Source: an uncultured Kingella sp.
GTDB taxonomy: Bacteria; Pseudomonadota; Gammaproteobacteria; Burkholderiales; Neisseriaceae
Length of the DNA stretch: 26,388 nucleotides
NCBI GenBank assembly: GCA_916720425.1
Contig: CAKARD010000007.1
Location: 1 to 26,388, forward strand
Direction: 5' to 3'
Position numbers and translations under genes: made by a program
Notes under the pieces: generated by a model
Told to the model about the DNA's origin: nothing
What the model saw: the letters and a program-made list of their open reading frames with translations, nothing else
Database searches by the model: none
In this document: piece after piece, positions 7,638-15,805 of the stretch
Layout: every line of letters starts with the position of its first letter
Position numbering within the stretch: the first letter of the stretch is position 1

Positions 7638-9872
7638 ATGAATATCACTCATATTCTTGCTAATGAACTTCAGGCCACAGAATCGCAAATCAATACAACT
7701 ATTGCTTTATTAGATGAAGGCGCAACCATTCCTTTTATTGCACGCTATCGCAAAGAAGCAACAGGTGGATTAGATGATACTCAACTACGGCATCTGGCAG
7801 AACGCTTGCTATATTTGCGTCAATTGCAAGAGCGAAAACAAACGGTACTCAATAGTATTGAGGAGCAAGGTAAATTAACGCACGAATTAGCACAAAAAAT
7901 TGATCAGTGTGATAATAAGACAGCTCTGGAAGATTTGTATTTACCCTATAAACCCAAACGTCGTACTAAAGCGCAAATCGCACGGGAACAAGGCTTGCAA
8001 GATTTGGCAGATCAAATCTTGGCACAAGCAAACAGTGAACCTGAAATTTTAGCAGCGGCATTTGTCAATGATACGGTTATAGATACCAAGTGTGCATTGG
8101 ATGGAGCGCGTGCAATTATTATGGAGCAATTTGCTGAGGAAGCCGTGTTGCTTGGACAATTACGCGAACAATTATGGCGCACTGCTGAGATTCATGCTCA
8201 AGTTATTACGGGCAAGGAGCAAGAAGGAAAAAAATACCGTGATTATTTTGACTATCGTGAAGCCATTAACTGTATTCCCAGTCATCGTGCCTTAGCGATT
8301 TTGCGTGGGCGTAACGAAGAAATTTTAACACTGACGCTAAAATATCAATCCGATGATACACCCATTACCGAATTTTCTGTATTCGAAACAATGATGATGA
8401 AGCATTTTGCCATTTGTCCTGAACAAAAATGGTTGCGTGATACGGTGCGTTTGGCATGGCGTGCAAAAATCTTTTTGTCATTGGAATTAGAAGCTTTATC
8501 ACGCTTAAAAGAACAGGCTGATCAAGATGCTATTGTGGTCTTTGCCAGAAATTTAAAAGATTTATTACTTGCTGCACCAGCAGGTCGTTTACCCACTTTG
8601 GGTTTAGATCCAGGCTATCGTAACGGGGTGAAGTGTGCGGTTATTGATGATACGGGCAAATTACTGGATACGGTAATAGTATATTTGCATCAAGAACAAG
8701 CGATGTTGAATACTTTAGCGCAATTTATTAAACGCTATCGAGTTAAGCTGATTGCGATTGGTAACGGCACAGCCAGTCGTGAAACCGATAAAGTTGCCAC
8801 ACAACTTATCCAAATGTTACCCGAATATGGTGTACATAAAGTGGTTATTTCTGAAGCAGGTGCGTCTATTTATTCTGCTTCTGAACTGGCAGCAACAGAA
8901 TTTCCCGATTTAGATGTGAGTTTGCGTGGTGCGGTTTCTATTGCACGGCGATTGCAAGATCCCTTGGCAGAATTGGTCAAAATTGATCCTAAATCTATTG
9001 GTGTGGGGCAATATCAACATGATGTGAATCAAGCACAATTAGCAAAATCATTAGATGCGGTAGTGGAAGATTGTGTGAACGCGGTGGGCGTGGATGTCAA
9101 TACCGCTTCTGTGCCACTTTTAGCGCGTGTTTCTGGGTTAAATACCACATTGGCAAAAAATATTGTGGCGTATCGTGATGAACATGGGGCGTTTGAAAAT
9201 CGCCAAAAATTGTTGAAAGTCCCCCGTTTGGGCGCAAAAACTTTTGAGCAAGCGGCTGGTTTTTTGCGTATCAATGGTGGTAATCAACTACTAGATGCCA
9301 GTGCGGTTCACCCAGAAGCTTATACGTTGGTAGAGAAAATTTTATTAAAATATCAAGTGAGTGCCACAGAGTTAATTGGCAATCATCATAAAATCAGTCA
9401 AATTAAACCACAGGATTTTATTGATGAACGTTTTGGTTTGCCTACTATTTTGGATATCTTGACCGAATTAGAAAAACCCAGTCGCGATCCACGCGGTACA
9501 TTCCAATTAGTACAATTTGCCGATGGCATACATGAAATAGGTGATTTAAAAGTGGGTATGATTTTAGAAGGGGTGGTGAGTAATGTTGCCAATTTTGGTG
9601 CATTTGTGGATATTGGGGTGCATCAAGATGGTTTGGTGCATATTTCTGCTTTGGCAAATCATTATGTTGCTGATCCACATGAAGTGGTCAAAGCGGGAGA
9701 TGTGGTTAAAGTTAAGGTATTAGAAGTTGATGTATCTCGCAAGCGTATTGCATTGAGTATGCGTTTGCAAGAGGAGTCAAGGGCTGTTAAAGCTTCTAAA
9801 TCAACAGCTCAAGCCAAAGTGAAAGATACCGCGATGAGTCAGGCGTTTGCAAATTTGAAACGCTCATCTTGA
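7638..9872 (+). CDS. tex: RNA-binding transcription accessory protein Tex
   Basis: Tex is a cytoplasmic nucleic-acid-binding protein related to eukaryotic Spt6, implicated in transcription and tolerance to stress; its exact molecular role is not settled. The 744-residue product shows all domains: Tex N-terminal helical region with IPFIARYRKEATGGLDD and YLPYKPKRRTKAQIARE, an RNase H-like YqgF domain starting near residue 319 (LPTLGLDPGYRNG), helix-hairpin-helix motifs about 490-545 (VPRLGAKTFEQAAGFLRI), and a C-terminal S1 domain about 634-712 (VGMILEGVVSNVANFGAFVD). The AGGA at 7621-7624 is 13 bases from the ATG, longer than usual. The gene diverges from lptG and may be read through the leader hairpin at 7571-7605. 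Confidence 0.97.
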   Translation: MNITHILANELQATESQINTTIALLDEGATIPFIARYRKEATGGLDDTQLRHLAERLLYLRQLQERKQTVLNSIEEQGKLTHELAQKIDQCDNKTALEDLYLPYKPKRRTKAQIAREQGLQDLADQILAQANSEPEILAAAFVNDTVIDTKCALDGARAIIMEQFAEEAVLLGQLREQLWRTAEIHAQVITGKEQEGKKYRDYFDYREAINCIPSHRALAILRGRNEEILTLTLKYQSDDTPITEFSVFETMMMKHFAICPEQKWLRDTVRLAWRAKIFLSLELEALSRLKEQADQDAIVVFARNLKDLLLAAPAGRLPTLGLDPGYRNGVKCAVIDDTGKLLDTVIVYLHQEQAMLNTLAQFIKRYRVKLIAIGNGTASRETDKVATQLIQMLPEYGVHKVVISEAGASIYSASELAATEFPDLDVSLRGAVSIARRLQDPLAELVKIDPKSIGVGQYQHDVNQAQLAKSLDAVVEDCVNAVGVDVNTASVPLLARVSGLNTTLAKNIVAYRDEHGAFENRQKLLKVPRLGAKTFEQAAGFLRINGGNQLLDASAVHPEAYTLVEKILLKYQVSATELIGNHHKISQIKPQDFIDERFGLPTILDILTELEKPSRDPRGTFQLVQFADGIHEIGDLKVGMILEGVVSNVANFGAFVDIGVHQDGLVHISALANHYVADPHEVVKAGDVVKVKVLEVDVSRKRIALSMRLQEESRAVKASKSTAQAKVKDTAMSQAFANLKRSS

Positions 9873-9878
9873 TAAGAT

Positions 9879-9921
9879 AAAAACAGCGTATGCAATAAGT
9901 TATAATGTGTGCGTTGTTTTT
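9879..9921 (+). terminator. Putative tex terminator
   Basis: Arms 9879-9889 (AAAAACAGCGT) and 9911-9921 (GCGTTGTTTTT) form 11 pairs in RNA with two G-U wobbles around a 21-base loop, ending in U5. It begins 6 bases after the tex stop. Confidence 0.6.
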
Positions 9922-10033
9922 ATTTAGTAGTTAACAATAAATCTATTTATTTTCTTATTTTTACGGGTAAAAAAATGGTGTCTCATTGGGTTTCACCGTG
10001 CATGATGGGCAGCGATAAATCATGTTAATCTAT
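9922..10033 (+). other. Unassigned structured stretch, possible small RNA
   Basis: No gene of ordinary size is present. After an AT-only lead the segment 9965-10025 is richer in GC than its surroundings. It holds a perfect 6-bp hairpin CATGAT/ATCATG and a 17-codon ORF at 9975-10028 (MVSHWVSPCMMGSDKSC) preceded by GGG. The element CAGCGA inside it can pair with TCGCTG in the loop and arm of the following terminator. A strong promoter is not obvious. It may be a small RNA ending at 10072. Confidence 0.25.
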
Positions 10034-10072
10034 AAAAATCCCTCAACATTGCATGGTCGCTGAGGGGTTTTT
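10034..10072. terminator. Bidirectional terminator between tex and rclA
   Basis: A 12-bp stem, AAAAATCCCTCA (10034-10045) with TGAGGGGTTTTT (10061-10072), one G-T pair and a 15-base loop. It has a T-run on either strand, so it can stop rclA from the right and any rightward transcript from the left. Confidence 0.85.
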
Positions 10073-10114
10073 ATCATAAATTAAAATAATGCCAGCATAG
10101 TACTGTTATAGAAT

Positions 10115-11458
10115 CTAAATATTCGCAAATAAATCATTGAGTCCTTCTGCTATGGTTGGATGAGTAAAGATTTGATTTTTAATGTAATGTGCAGGGATAT
10201 GGTGATCTATTGCCATTTTAAATAAATTAATCAACTCGTGTGATTCCGCACAAAATAGCGTGGCACCAAGAATTTCACCTGTTTCATTATCTACAATGGC
10301 TTTGAGTAAACCTTGTGTTTGATTTAATACTTTGGCTTTGGGAATACTGTCAGCAGTGATTTTGCATACGGTGTAAGTTTTACCAGATTGTGCAGCAGCA
10401 GATTCGGTCATGCCAATATGTGATAAAGGCGGTTGGGTGAATACAGCAGTAGGGAAGGGCGCACGATCATTGCGTGTGCGTTGTCCATGGCCTAATAATT
10501 GGTCACGTACAATGCGATAATCGTCCAAAGAAATATAGGTGAACATTGGACTGCCTGCTACATCACCCATAGCCCAAATATGATTTTTACCTTTAACGCG
10601 TAAATAATCATCAGTGAGGATAAAGCCTCGATCATTGGTGGCAATGCCTGCCTTGTCCAAAGCAAGATTTTGGGTATTAGGTGTGCGCCCTACAGCAACC
10701 AAAACGGCATCAGCAGAAAATGCACCTTGTGTGGTCTGAACGATCGCTACATTTTCTGTTTGACTGATGGATTGTGGGCGGGCGTTGGTAATAACACGGA
10801 TATTTTTGCTGTCTAAGGCATCTAACATGGCTTGAGCTATGTCGCGATCTTCTCGTGGTAAAAAGGTTTCACCTGCATCTAAAATGGTTACCTCGCTACC
10901 GAATGCTTGATACATAAATGCAAATTCCAAACCAATATAACCACCTCCAATAATTAACAAATGATTGGGACGTTGGGGCAAAGACAGCAAACCTTCACTG
11001 TCATAAACACGATGGAGGTTTGCACCCTCTATATGAAGAGAGGCAGATTGCGCACCCGTATTAATAAAAATACGATCAGCGCTAATGATTTGCTGATTGC
11101 CTGTGTTATTGGTTAGTTGTACTGTGTGTTCATCTAGAAATTGAGCGTGTGCCGTAATGACTTGAGCGTGTTCTAACTGATTCACTTTGGCGAAATTGGC
11201 AGCACAAAGTTTGGTAATCAGAGTATTTTTGGCACTCATTGCATGTGTGAATACGGCAGATTTATCGGGATTCGCAATATTTTGTTCGCCTTCTACAATT
11301 AGTTTTTTGCTAGGAATGCAACCAATATTGATACAGGTTCCGCCATACATTTTTGGAGATTGTTCTACTAAAACCACATTTTGCCCATGCTTAGCCAAAT
11401 CTGCTGCAAGGGTTTTTCCTGCTTTACCAAAGCCGATGATTAAATTTTGTGTGTGCAT
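10115..11458 (-). CDS. rclA: RclA-type FAD-dependent disulfide oxidoreductase
   Basis: A class I pyridine-nucleotide disulfide oxidoreductase of the RclA group, cytosolic flavoenzymes linked in E. coli to survival of hypochlorous acid and related oxidants and reported to reduce Cu(II). The 447-residue product has the FAD loop IIGFGKAGKTLA, the redox pair in GGTCINIGC (C42 and C47), a second Rossmann motif GGGYIGLEFAF, the FAD-closing WAMGDVAGSPMFTYISLDDY, and the C-terminal IFTHPTIAEGLNDLF. These match E. coli RclA closely, more than mercuric reductase or lipoamide dehydrogenase. I chose the ATG at 11458; an in-frame GTG at 11500 would add 14 unlikely residues. The chosen ATG lacks a ribosome site but follows a 7-codon ORF by 8 bases. 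No rclR or rclBC neighbour is present. Confidence 0.9.
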   Translation of the reverse strand: MHTQNLIIGFGKAGKTLAADLAKHGQNVVLVEQSPKMYGGTCINIGCIPSKKLIVEGEQNIANPDKSAVFTHAMSAKNTLITKLCAANFAKVNQLEHAQVITAHAQFLDEHTVQLTNNTGNQQIISADRIFINTGAQSASLHIEGANLHRVYDSEGLLSLPQRPNHLLIIGGGYIGLEFAFMYQAFGSEVTILDAGETFLPREDRDIAQAMLDALDSKNIRVITNARPQSISQTENVAIVQTTQGAFSADAVLVAVGRTPNTQNLALDKAGIATNDRGFILTDDYLRVKGKNHIWAMGDVAGSPMFTYISLDDYRIVRDQLLGHGQRTRNDRAPFPTAVFTQPPLSHIGMTESAAAQSGKTYTVCKITADSIPKAKVLNQTQGLLKAIVDNETGEILGATLFCAESHELINLFKMAIDHHIPAHYIKNQIFTHPTIAEGLNDLFANI

Positions 11459-11466
11459 AATGATTT

Positions 11467-11490
11467 TTATGATGTGATTGCTAATTCCAT
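11467..11490 (-). promoter_or_regulatory. Possible 7-codon leader ORF coupled to rclA
   Basis: On the minus strand AAGG (11500-11503) precedes by 9 bases an ATG that opens MELAITS and stops at 11467, 8 bases before the rclA ATG, which has no ribosome site of its own. A TATTAT (11504-11509) could be the -10, but it would then overlap the leader start closely. Confidence 0.25.
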
Positions 11491-11525
11491 TAAGATACAC
11501 CTTATAATAAAATTCATCAATTAAA

Positions 11526-11558
11526 AAACGCTATCTCATTAATTAAGAGATAGCGTTT
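11526..11558 (-). terminator. Terminator of putA
   Basis: Perfect 12-bp stem AAACGCTATCTC/GAGATAGCGTTT (arms 11526-11537 and 11547-11558), 9-base loop, followed on the minus strand by a T-run. It lies 16 bases after the putA stop and upstream of rclA. Confidence 0.9.
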
Positions 11559-11574
11559 ACTGTGTTATTAATAA

Positions 11575-14500
11575 TTAGGCTTCTGCTTGAGCCATGAGGC
11601 TGGCATTGCCCCCTGCGGCAGTAGTATTAATGCTGCAGGAAATTTCCTCATACAAAGGTAAAACATCCACGCCGTGTCGTGCATCAATGATTCTGATGAG
11701 CGCACCATCACGTGCTGCCATTTCAGTTTTGAGCTCAACGCTGGGTGTGTCTAGGGCAATCAAATGCGCCACATGAGGTTCTTGCTCTGGATATGCGCTA
11801 ACTTTGAGCATGTCACCAGCACTATTGGCAATATTGGCGAGTATATGATCTTGTGCGATAACGACTTGTGTCCCTATTGCCGCCAAACGAACCAAGGCTT
11901 CTAATGCAGTAGAGAGATGACCTCCTTCCAAATACACTTGTTGCGGTACACGCCAAGTCATTTGGTTGTCTTCGCCTGTTGGGCCTTGCAATGTGGCTTT
12001 AGCATTGTTGAGCGTGTGGATACGCGCTTGCCCCAAAATACCACCCAATTTTACTTTTTCTTCATGTGCAATGGTTAGATTTTGAATAAAGGTTTCTAAC
12101 TGTTGGAAACGGTTGTGATCCACTTCGCCGACTTGGGTTAATTCGGGCAATACCCAAATTTTACCTTGGCTTAGTTTTTGCAGATAGAATGAACCCCCTG
12201 CTTTGGGTCCTGTGCCTGATAAACCATGACCACCAAATGGTTGTACACCCACTACTGCACCGACAATATTGCGATTGACATACACGTTGCCTGCGTTGAT
12301 GTTTTCACGCACAAATTCTACTGTACGGTCAATACGACTATGAACGCCGTGTGTTAATGCATAACCTTTGCTGTTGATTTGTTGAATCAACTCGCCCAAT
12401 TGACCTGCACGATAACGAATAACGTGTAGCACAGGACCAAATACTTCGCGTTGCAATTGATTTAAATCATTCAATTCAAACAAAATAGGTGCAACAAAAG
12501 TTGCATTGTTGGCATTTTCAGGCAGCTTGATTTCGTGGAATGATTTGGCAATTTGTTTCATTTTTTCAATGTGGTTCAACAAATTACCTTGTGCTTCGGC
12601 ATCAATCACGGGGCCTACATCGGTGGTTAATTCCAAAGGATTGCCTACGCGCAATTCACTCATTGCGCCTTTAATCATGGTAAGCATACGGTCTGCAACA
12701 TCTTCTTGAACGCACAAAATACGCAAAGCAGAGCAGCGTTGTCCTGCGCTATCAAAAGCAGAATTGAGTACATCTGCGCAGACTTGTTCTGCCAAAGCCG
12801 TACTATCCACAATCATGGCATTTTGTCCGCCTGTTTCGGCGATTAATACGGGAATATCTTCTCGTTGTGCCAAAGATTGGTTGATGAGGCGAGCCACTTC
12901 GGTTGAACCTGTAAAAATTACGCCATTAATTTGTGGGTTTTGGGTTAATGCAGCACCTACATCTCCTGCGCCCAAAACCAGTTGTAAAACATCGGTTGGA
13001 ACGCCTGCTTCATGCATTAATTGAACAGCGCGATACGCAATTAAGCTCGTTTGTTCTGCGGGTTTGGCGATAACGGTATTACCCACTGCCAATGCCGCTA
13101 CGACTTCTCCCGTGAAAATTGCCAATGGGAAATTCCAAGGACTAATGGCAACAATCGTGCCAACAGCCTTGCGTTGAGCGCAAGTCGTTTCGCTTTCGGT
13201 GGCATAATAACGGCAAAAATCAACCGCTTCACGTACTTCGGCAATGGCATTATTAAGTGTTTTACCTGCTTCGCGTACGGCAAGCATCATCAATTCGGGA
13301 GCATGTTGTTCATACAAATCTGCGATTTGGCGCAAGATATTGGCCCGATTTTCAGGCGGTAAACTTGCCCAAGATTTTTCAGCTTTTTTCGCTGTTTTAA
13401 CAACTTTTTCAATACTATCTGCTTTAATAAATGCAGCTTGACCGACAACATCAGCATGATTAGCTGGATTGATAACATCGTGAGCATTTTCAGATTTCAG
13501 GCTGCCTGAAACCAGTGAATGAGCGGAATACGATTGTTTTGCGGCTTCGTTCATTGCATCTTGTAAATCATTTAAAACGGTTTCGTTAGATAAATCGTAT
13601 CCTTGCGAATTGAGACGTGATTGACCGTATAAATTGCGTGGTAAAGGCAATGCGCCATTAGGTTGACCGCCTGTTTGTTGTGCGACATCAATTGGGCATT
13701 TGAGCAAGGCATCCACGCTAACGTGTTCATCTACAATTTGATTGACAAACGATGAGTTTGCGCCATTTTCCAATAAACGGCGTACTAAATAAGCCAACAA
13801 GGTTTCATGCGTACCTACAGGAGCATAAACACGAACACGGCGACCCAAATTTTGTTCACCCACTACTTGGTCATACAAGGTTTCCCCCATGCCATGCAAG
13901 CATTGATGTTCAAAATTTTTACCCTTACCAAATTCATAAATCATGGACAATGTGTAAGCATTGTGTGTAGCAAATTGTGGGAAAACCGCATCTTGTGCAT
14001 CTAATAATTTGCGAGCGCACGCCAAATAGCTAACGTCGGTGTGAACTTTGCGGGTGTAAACAGGGTAACCATTCATACCGTCTACTTGTGCCCATTTGAT
14101 TTCGCTATCCCAATATGCACCTTTTACTAAACGAATCATTAACTTCTGATTATTACGGCGTGCTAAGTCAATCAAATAATCAATTACGAACGGACAACGT
14201 TTTTGATACGCTTGTACCACAAAACCAATGCCTTTGTAGCCTGCCAAGTCGGGGTCAGATACCAGCGCTTCCATCAGGTCTAACGACAATTCCAAACGAT
14301 TGGCTTCTTCGGCATCAATGTTTAAGCCGATATCATATTGTTTTGCTAATAAAAAGAGTTCTTTTAAACGTGGCAACAATTCGGTCATGACGCGTTCGTG
14401 TTGCGCCCGAGAATAACGTGGGTGAATAGCAGAAAGTTTGACAGAAATACCATTGCCTTCATATACGCCTGCACCGTTTGCGTCTTTGCCAATAGCGTGA

Positions 14501-15180
14501 ATGGCTTGCACATAATCATTAAAATAGCGTTGTGCGTCTTCTTCGGTCATGGCCGCTTCACCCAACATATCAAACGAAAAACGGTAGCCCATTTTTTCAC
14601 GTTCTTTGCCATTTTGTAGTGCTTCTTCAATGGTTTGTCCTGTTACAAATTGTTTACCCAGCATACGCATTGCCGCATCTACGCCAGCGCGAATTAAAGG
14701 TGCACCACCTTTGCTTAATAATTTGTTTAGGCTGCCTGAAAGCTGTTCTTCGTTGGGTTTATCTTGGGTTAATTTACCAGTGATTAACAAGCCCCACGCG
14801 GCAGCATTGACAAACATAGATGGGCTGCGACCCAAGTGTTTTTTCCAGTCACCTTCTGATAATTTATCTTGAATCAGTTTATCACGTGTTGCGACATCAG
14901 GGATACGCAATAAAGCTTCAGCAAGACACATCAATGCGACACCTTCTTCGCTAGATAGAGTGAACTCTTGCATTAAAGCGTCCACACCGCTGGCTTTGCT
15001 GCGATCAGCGCGTACTTTGGCAACCAGTGAGCGTGATAATTTATCTGCGGCTTGTTTGTCTGCTTCAGAGACATTTGCCAATTCAATCATGGCTTGAACG
15101 GCTTCAGTTTCGTCGCGACGATAAGCAGCGGTAATGGCTTGACGTAGGGGATTAGTTTGAGTTTGTGCAAATGCAAACAT
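11575..15180 (-). CDS. putA: Bifunctional proline dehydrogenase / L-glutamate-semialdehyde dehydrogenase
   Basis: PutA oxidises proline to glutamate: an FAD-linked proline dehydrogenase gives pyrroline-5-carboxylate, and an NAD-linked aldehyde dehydrogenase finishes the reaction, with channelling between sites and electrons passed to membrane quinone. In 1201 residues there are an N-terminal arm, a proline dehydrogenase barrel (about 180-480, with GISVKLSAIHPRYS and MIRLVKGAYWDSEIKWAQ), an aldehyde dehydrogenase domain (about 570-1030, with ISPWNFPLAIFTGEV, AETGGQNAMIVD and the catalytic cysteine C816 in GQRCSAL), and a C-terminal domain of about 150 residues. The ribbon-helix-helix DNA-binding domain of E. 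coli PutA is absent, so it should not act as a repressor. It is GC-richer than its neighbours and holds two exact uptake sequences. Confidence 0.97.
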   Translation of the reverse strand: MFAFAQTQTNPLRQAITAAYRRDETEAVQAMIELANVSEADKQAADKLSRSLVAKVRADRSKASGVDALMQEFTLSSEEGVALMCLAEALLRIPDVATRDKLIQDKLSEGDWKKHLGRSPSMFVNAAAWGLLITGKLTQDKPNEEQLSGSLNKLLSKGGAPLIRAGVDAAMRMLGKQFVTGQTIEEALQNGKEREKMGYRFSFDMLGEAAMTEEDAQRYFNDYVQAIHAIGKDANGAGVYEGNGISVKLSAIHPRYSRAQHERVMTELLPRLKELFLLAKQYDIGLNIDAEEANRLELSLDLMEALVSDPDLAGYKGIGFVVQAYQKRCPFVIDYLIDLARRNNQKLMIRLVKGAYWDSEIKWAQVDGMNGYPVYTRKVHTDVSYLACARKLLDAQDAVFPQFATHNAYTLSMIYEFGKGKNFEHQCLHGMGETLYDQVVGEQNLGRRVRVYAPVGTHETLLAYLVRRLLENGANSSFVNQIVDEHVSVDALLKCPIDVAQQTGGQPNGALPLPRNLYGQSRLNSQGYDLSNETVLNDLQDAMNEAAKQSYSAHSLVSGSLKSENAHDVINPANHADVVGQAAFIKADSIEKVVKTAKKAEKSWASLPPENRANILRQIADLYEQHAPELMMLAVREAGKTLNNAIAEVREAVDFCRYYATESETTCAQRKAVGTIVAISPWNFPLAIFTGEVVAALAVGNTVIAKPAEQTSLIAYRAVQLMHEAGVPTDVLQLVLGAGDVGAALTQNPQINGVIFTGSTEVARLINQSLAQREDIPVLIAETGGQNAMIVDSTALAEQVCADVLNSAFDSAGQRCSALRILCVQEDVADRMLTMIKGAMSELRVGNPLELTTDVGPVIDAEAQGNLLNHIEKMKQIAKSFHEIKLPENANNATFVAPILFELNDLNQLQREVFGPVLHVIRYRAGQLGELIQQINSKGYALTHGVHSRIDRTVEFVRENINAGNVYVNRNIVGAVVGVQPFGGHGLSGTGPKAGGSFYLQKLSQGKIWVLPELTQVGEVDHNRFQQLETFIQNLTIAHEEKVKLGGILGQARIHTLNNAKATLQGPTGEDNQMTWRVPQQVYLEGGHLSTALEALVRLAAIGTQVVIAQDHILANIANSAGDMLKVSAYPEQEPHVAHLIALDTPSVELKTEMAARDGALIRIIDARHGVDVLPLYEEISCSINTTAAGGNASLMAQAEA
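12517..12528 (-). repeat. Near-match DNA uptake sequence in putA
   Basis: On the minus strand AAGCTGCCTGAA, 11 of 12 bases to AG-simDUS (second base A instead of G). It is opposite in orientation to the two exact copies. Confidence 0.5.
13499..13510 (+). repeat. DNA uptake sequence, Simonsiella dialect (exact)
   Basis: AGGCTGCCTGAA, identical to the AG-simDUS described for Simonsiella-like Neisseriaceae; such sequences are bound by the pilin ComP and favour uptake of kin DNA. It lies in the linker between the two enzyme domains of putA, with TTC before it making a near-palindrome. Confidence 0.8.
14729..14740 (+). repeat. DNA uptake sequence, Simonsiella dialect (exact)
   Basis: A second exact AGGCTGCCTGAA, same orientation as the first and 1.2 kb away, in the N-terminal arm of putA. 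Confidence 0.8.
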
Positions 15181-15312
15181 AGTTCATCTCTCTTGGTAAA
15201 AAATAGCAAAGAATGGCCACTGTGATCTTAACGCAAATTAGCAACTTGTGCGATAGGTTTGTATGATTCTAATAAATGACTTTAAATCAATGCCGTGATT
15301 ATTTATTTAAAA

Positions 15313-15346
15313 AAGCCTTAAACTGTTAATTAACAATTTAAGGCTT
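15313..15346 (-). terminator. Terminator of ssrA
   Basis: Perfect 10-bp stem AAGCCTTAAA/TTTAAGGCTT (15313-15322 and 15337-15346), with T6 following on the minus strand, 8 bases beyond the tmRNA 3' end. The remaining gap to putA (15181-15312) shows only a GAGAG ribosome site and weak promoter-like hexamers. Confidence 0.88.
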
Positions 15347-15353
15347 GAGTATT

Positions 15354-15718
15354 TGGTGGAGGCGGGGGGAATTGAACCCCCGTCCGAAAGTCCTCTACAA
15401 AACGTTCTACATACTTAGTCTTGTCAATTTAAATATCTCATTTTCCGCATGCCGACAGACAGGCCGTTGGAAAACCAGTTGCCTAAAATCTTATTTATCA
15501 CCAAGCAACCCGATGATAAACCAGTCAATGTAAAATGATGTTGCAGTGAGTTATCCCACACAGCCCATTGACCAACTGCTGCAACAGCCTAGCATTAAGC
15601 AGCTAGAGCAAAAGTTTCGTCGTTTGCGACTATTTTAAAATCAGTGTTTTACGAGTAACTGAAAGCTCGGTATGCCCGTATTTGCTTTGCAACCCCCGTC
15701 GAAACCAAGATCGCCCCC
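15354..15718 (-). ncRNA. ssrA: Transfer-messenger RNA
   Basis: tmRNA rescues ribosomes stalled on broken messages and tags the product for proteolysis. On the minus strand the 5' end GGGGGCGATCTTGGTTTCGA pairs with the 3' end CGCCTCC-A-CCA to form the alanine acceptor stem; the T-arm is GGGGG-TTCAATT-CCCCC type. The tag frame at 15595-15627 encodes ANDETFALAA followed by TAA, resuming at GCA, close to the Neisseria tag ANDETYALAA. The 365-base length, encoded CCA, own promoter and own terminator are all typical. Residues between tag and ends should form pseudoknots; I did not fold them. Confidence 0.97.
15595..15627 (-). other. tmRNA proteolysis tag reading frame
   Basis: Codons GCA AAC GAC GAA ACT TTT GCT CTA GCT GCT TAA give ANDETFALAA. 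The terminal ALAA is the ClpXP/ClpAP-recognised end. The sixth residue is Phe where Neisseria has Tyr. Confidence 0.93.
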
Positions 15719-15732
15719 AAAAACGTTACGCT

Positions 15733-15761
15733 ATTATACGCCCTTTAATCCGCACTGAAAA
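15733..15761 (-). promoter_or_regulatory. Promoter of ssrA
   Basis: On the minus strand perfect TATAAT (15733-15738) with TTTTCA (15756-15761, 4 of 6) 17 bases upstream. Initiation near 15726 leaves a short 5' extension for RNase P to remove. It overlaps the leader of the divergent DUF1841 gene. Confidence 0.8.
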
Positions 15762-15805
15762 GTCCTTATAATTTGATTTTTAATGGTTGGATGAACAAAA
15801 TAATT

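Noticed and set aside
13051..13362. A 103-codon plus-strand ORF opposite putA.
   Set aside because: It lies within the aldehyde dehydrogenase region of putA and reads as antisense of conserved motifs.
15345..15533. A 62-codon plus-strand ORF (start MSIWWRRGELNPRPK).
   Set aside because: It is the antisense of the tmRNA 3' end, a common false gene call.
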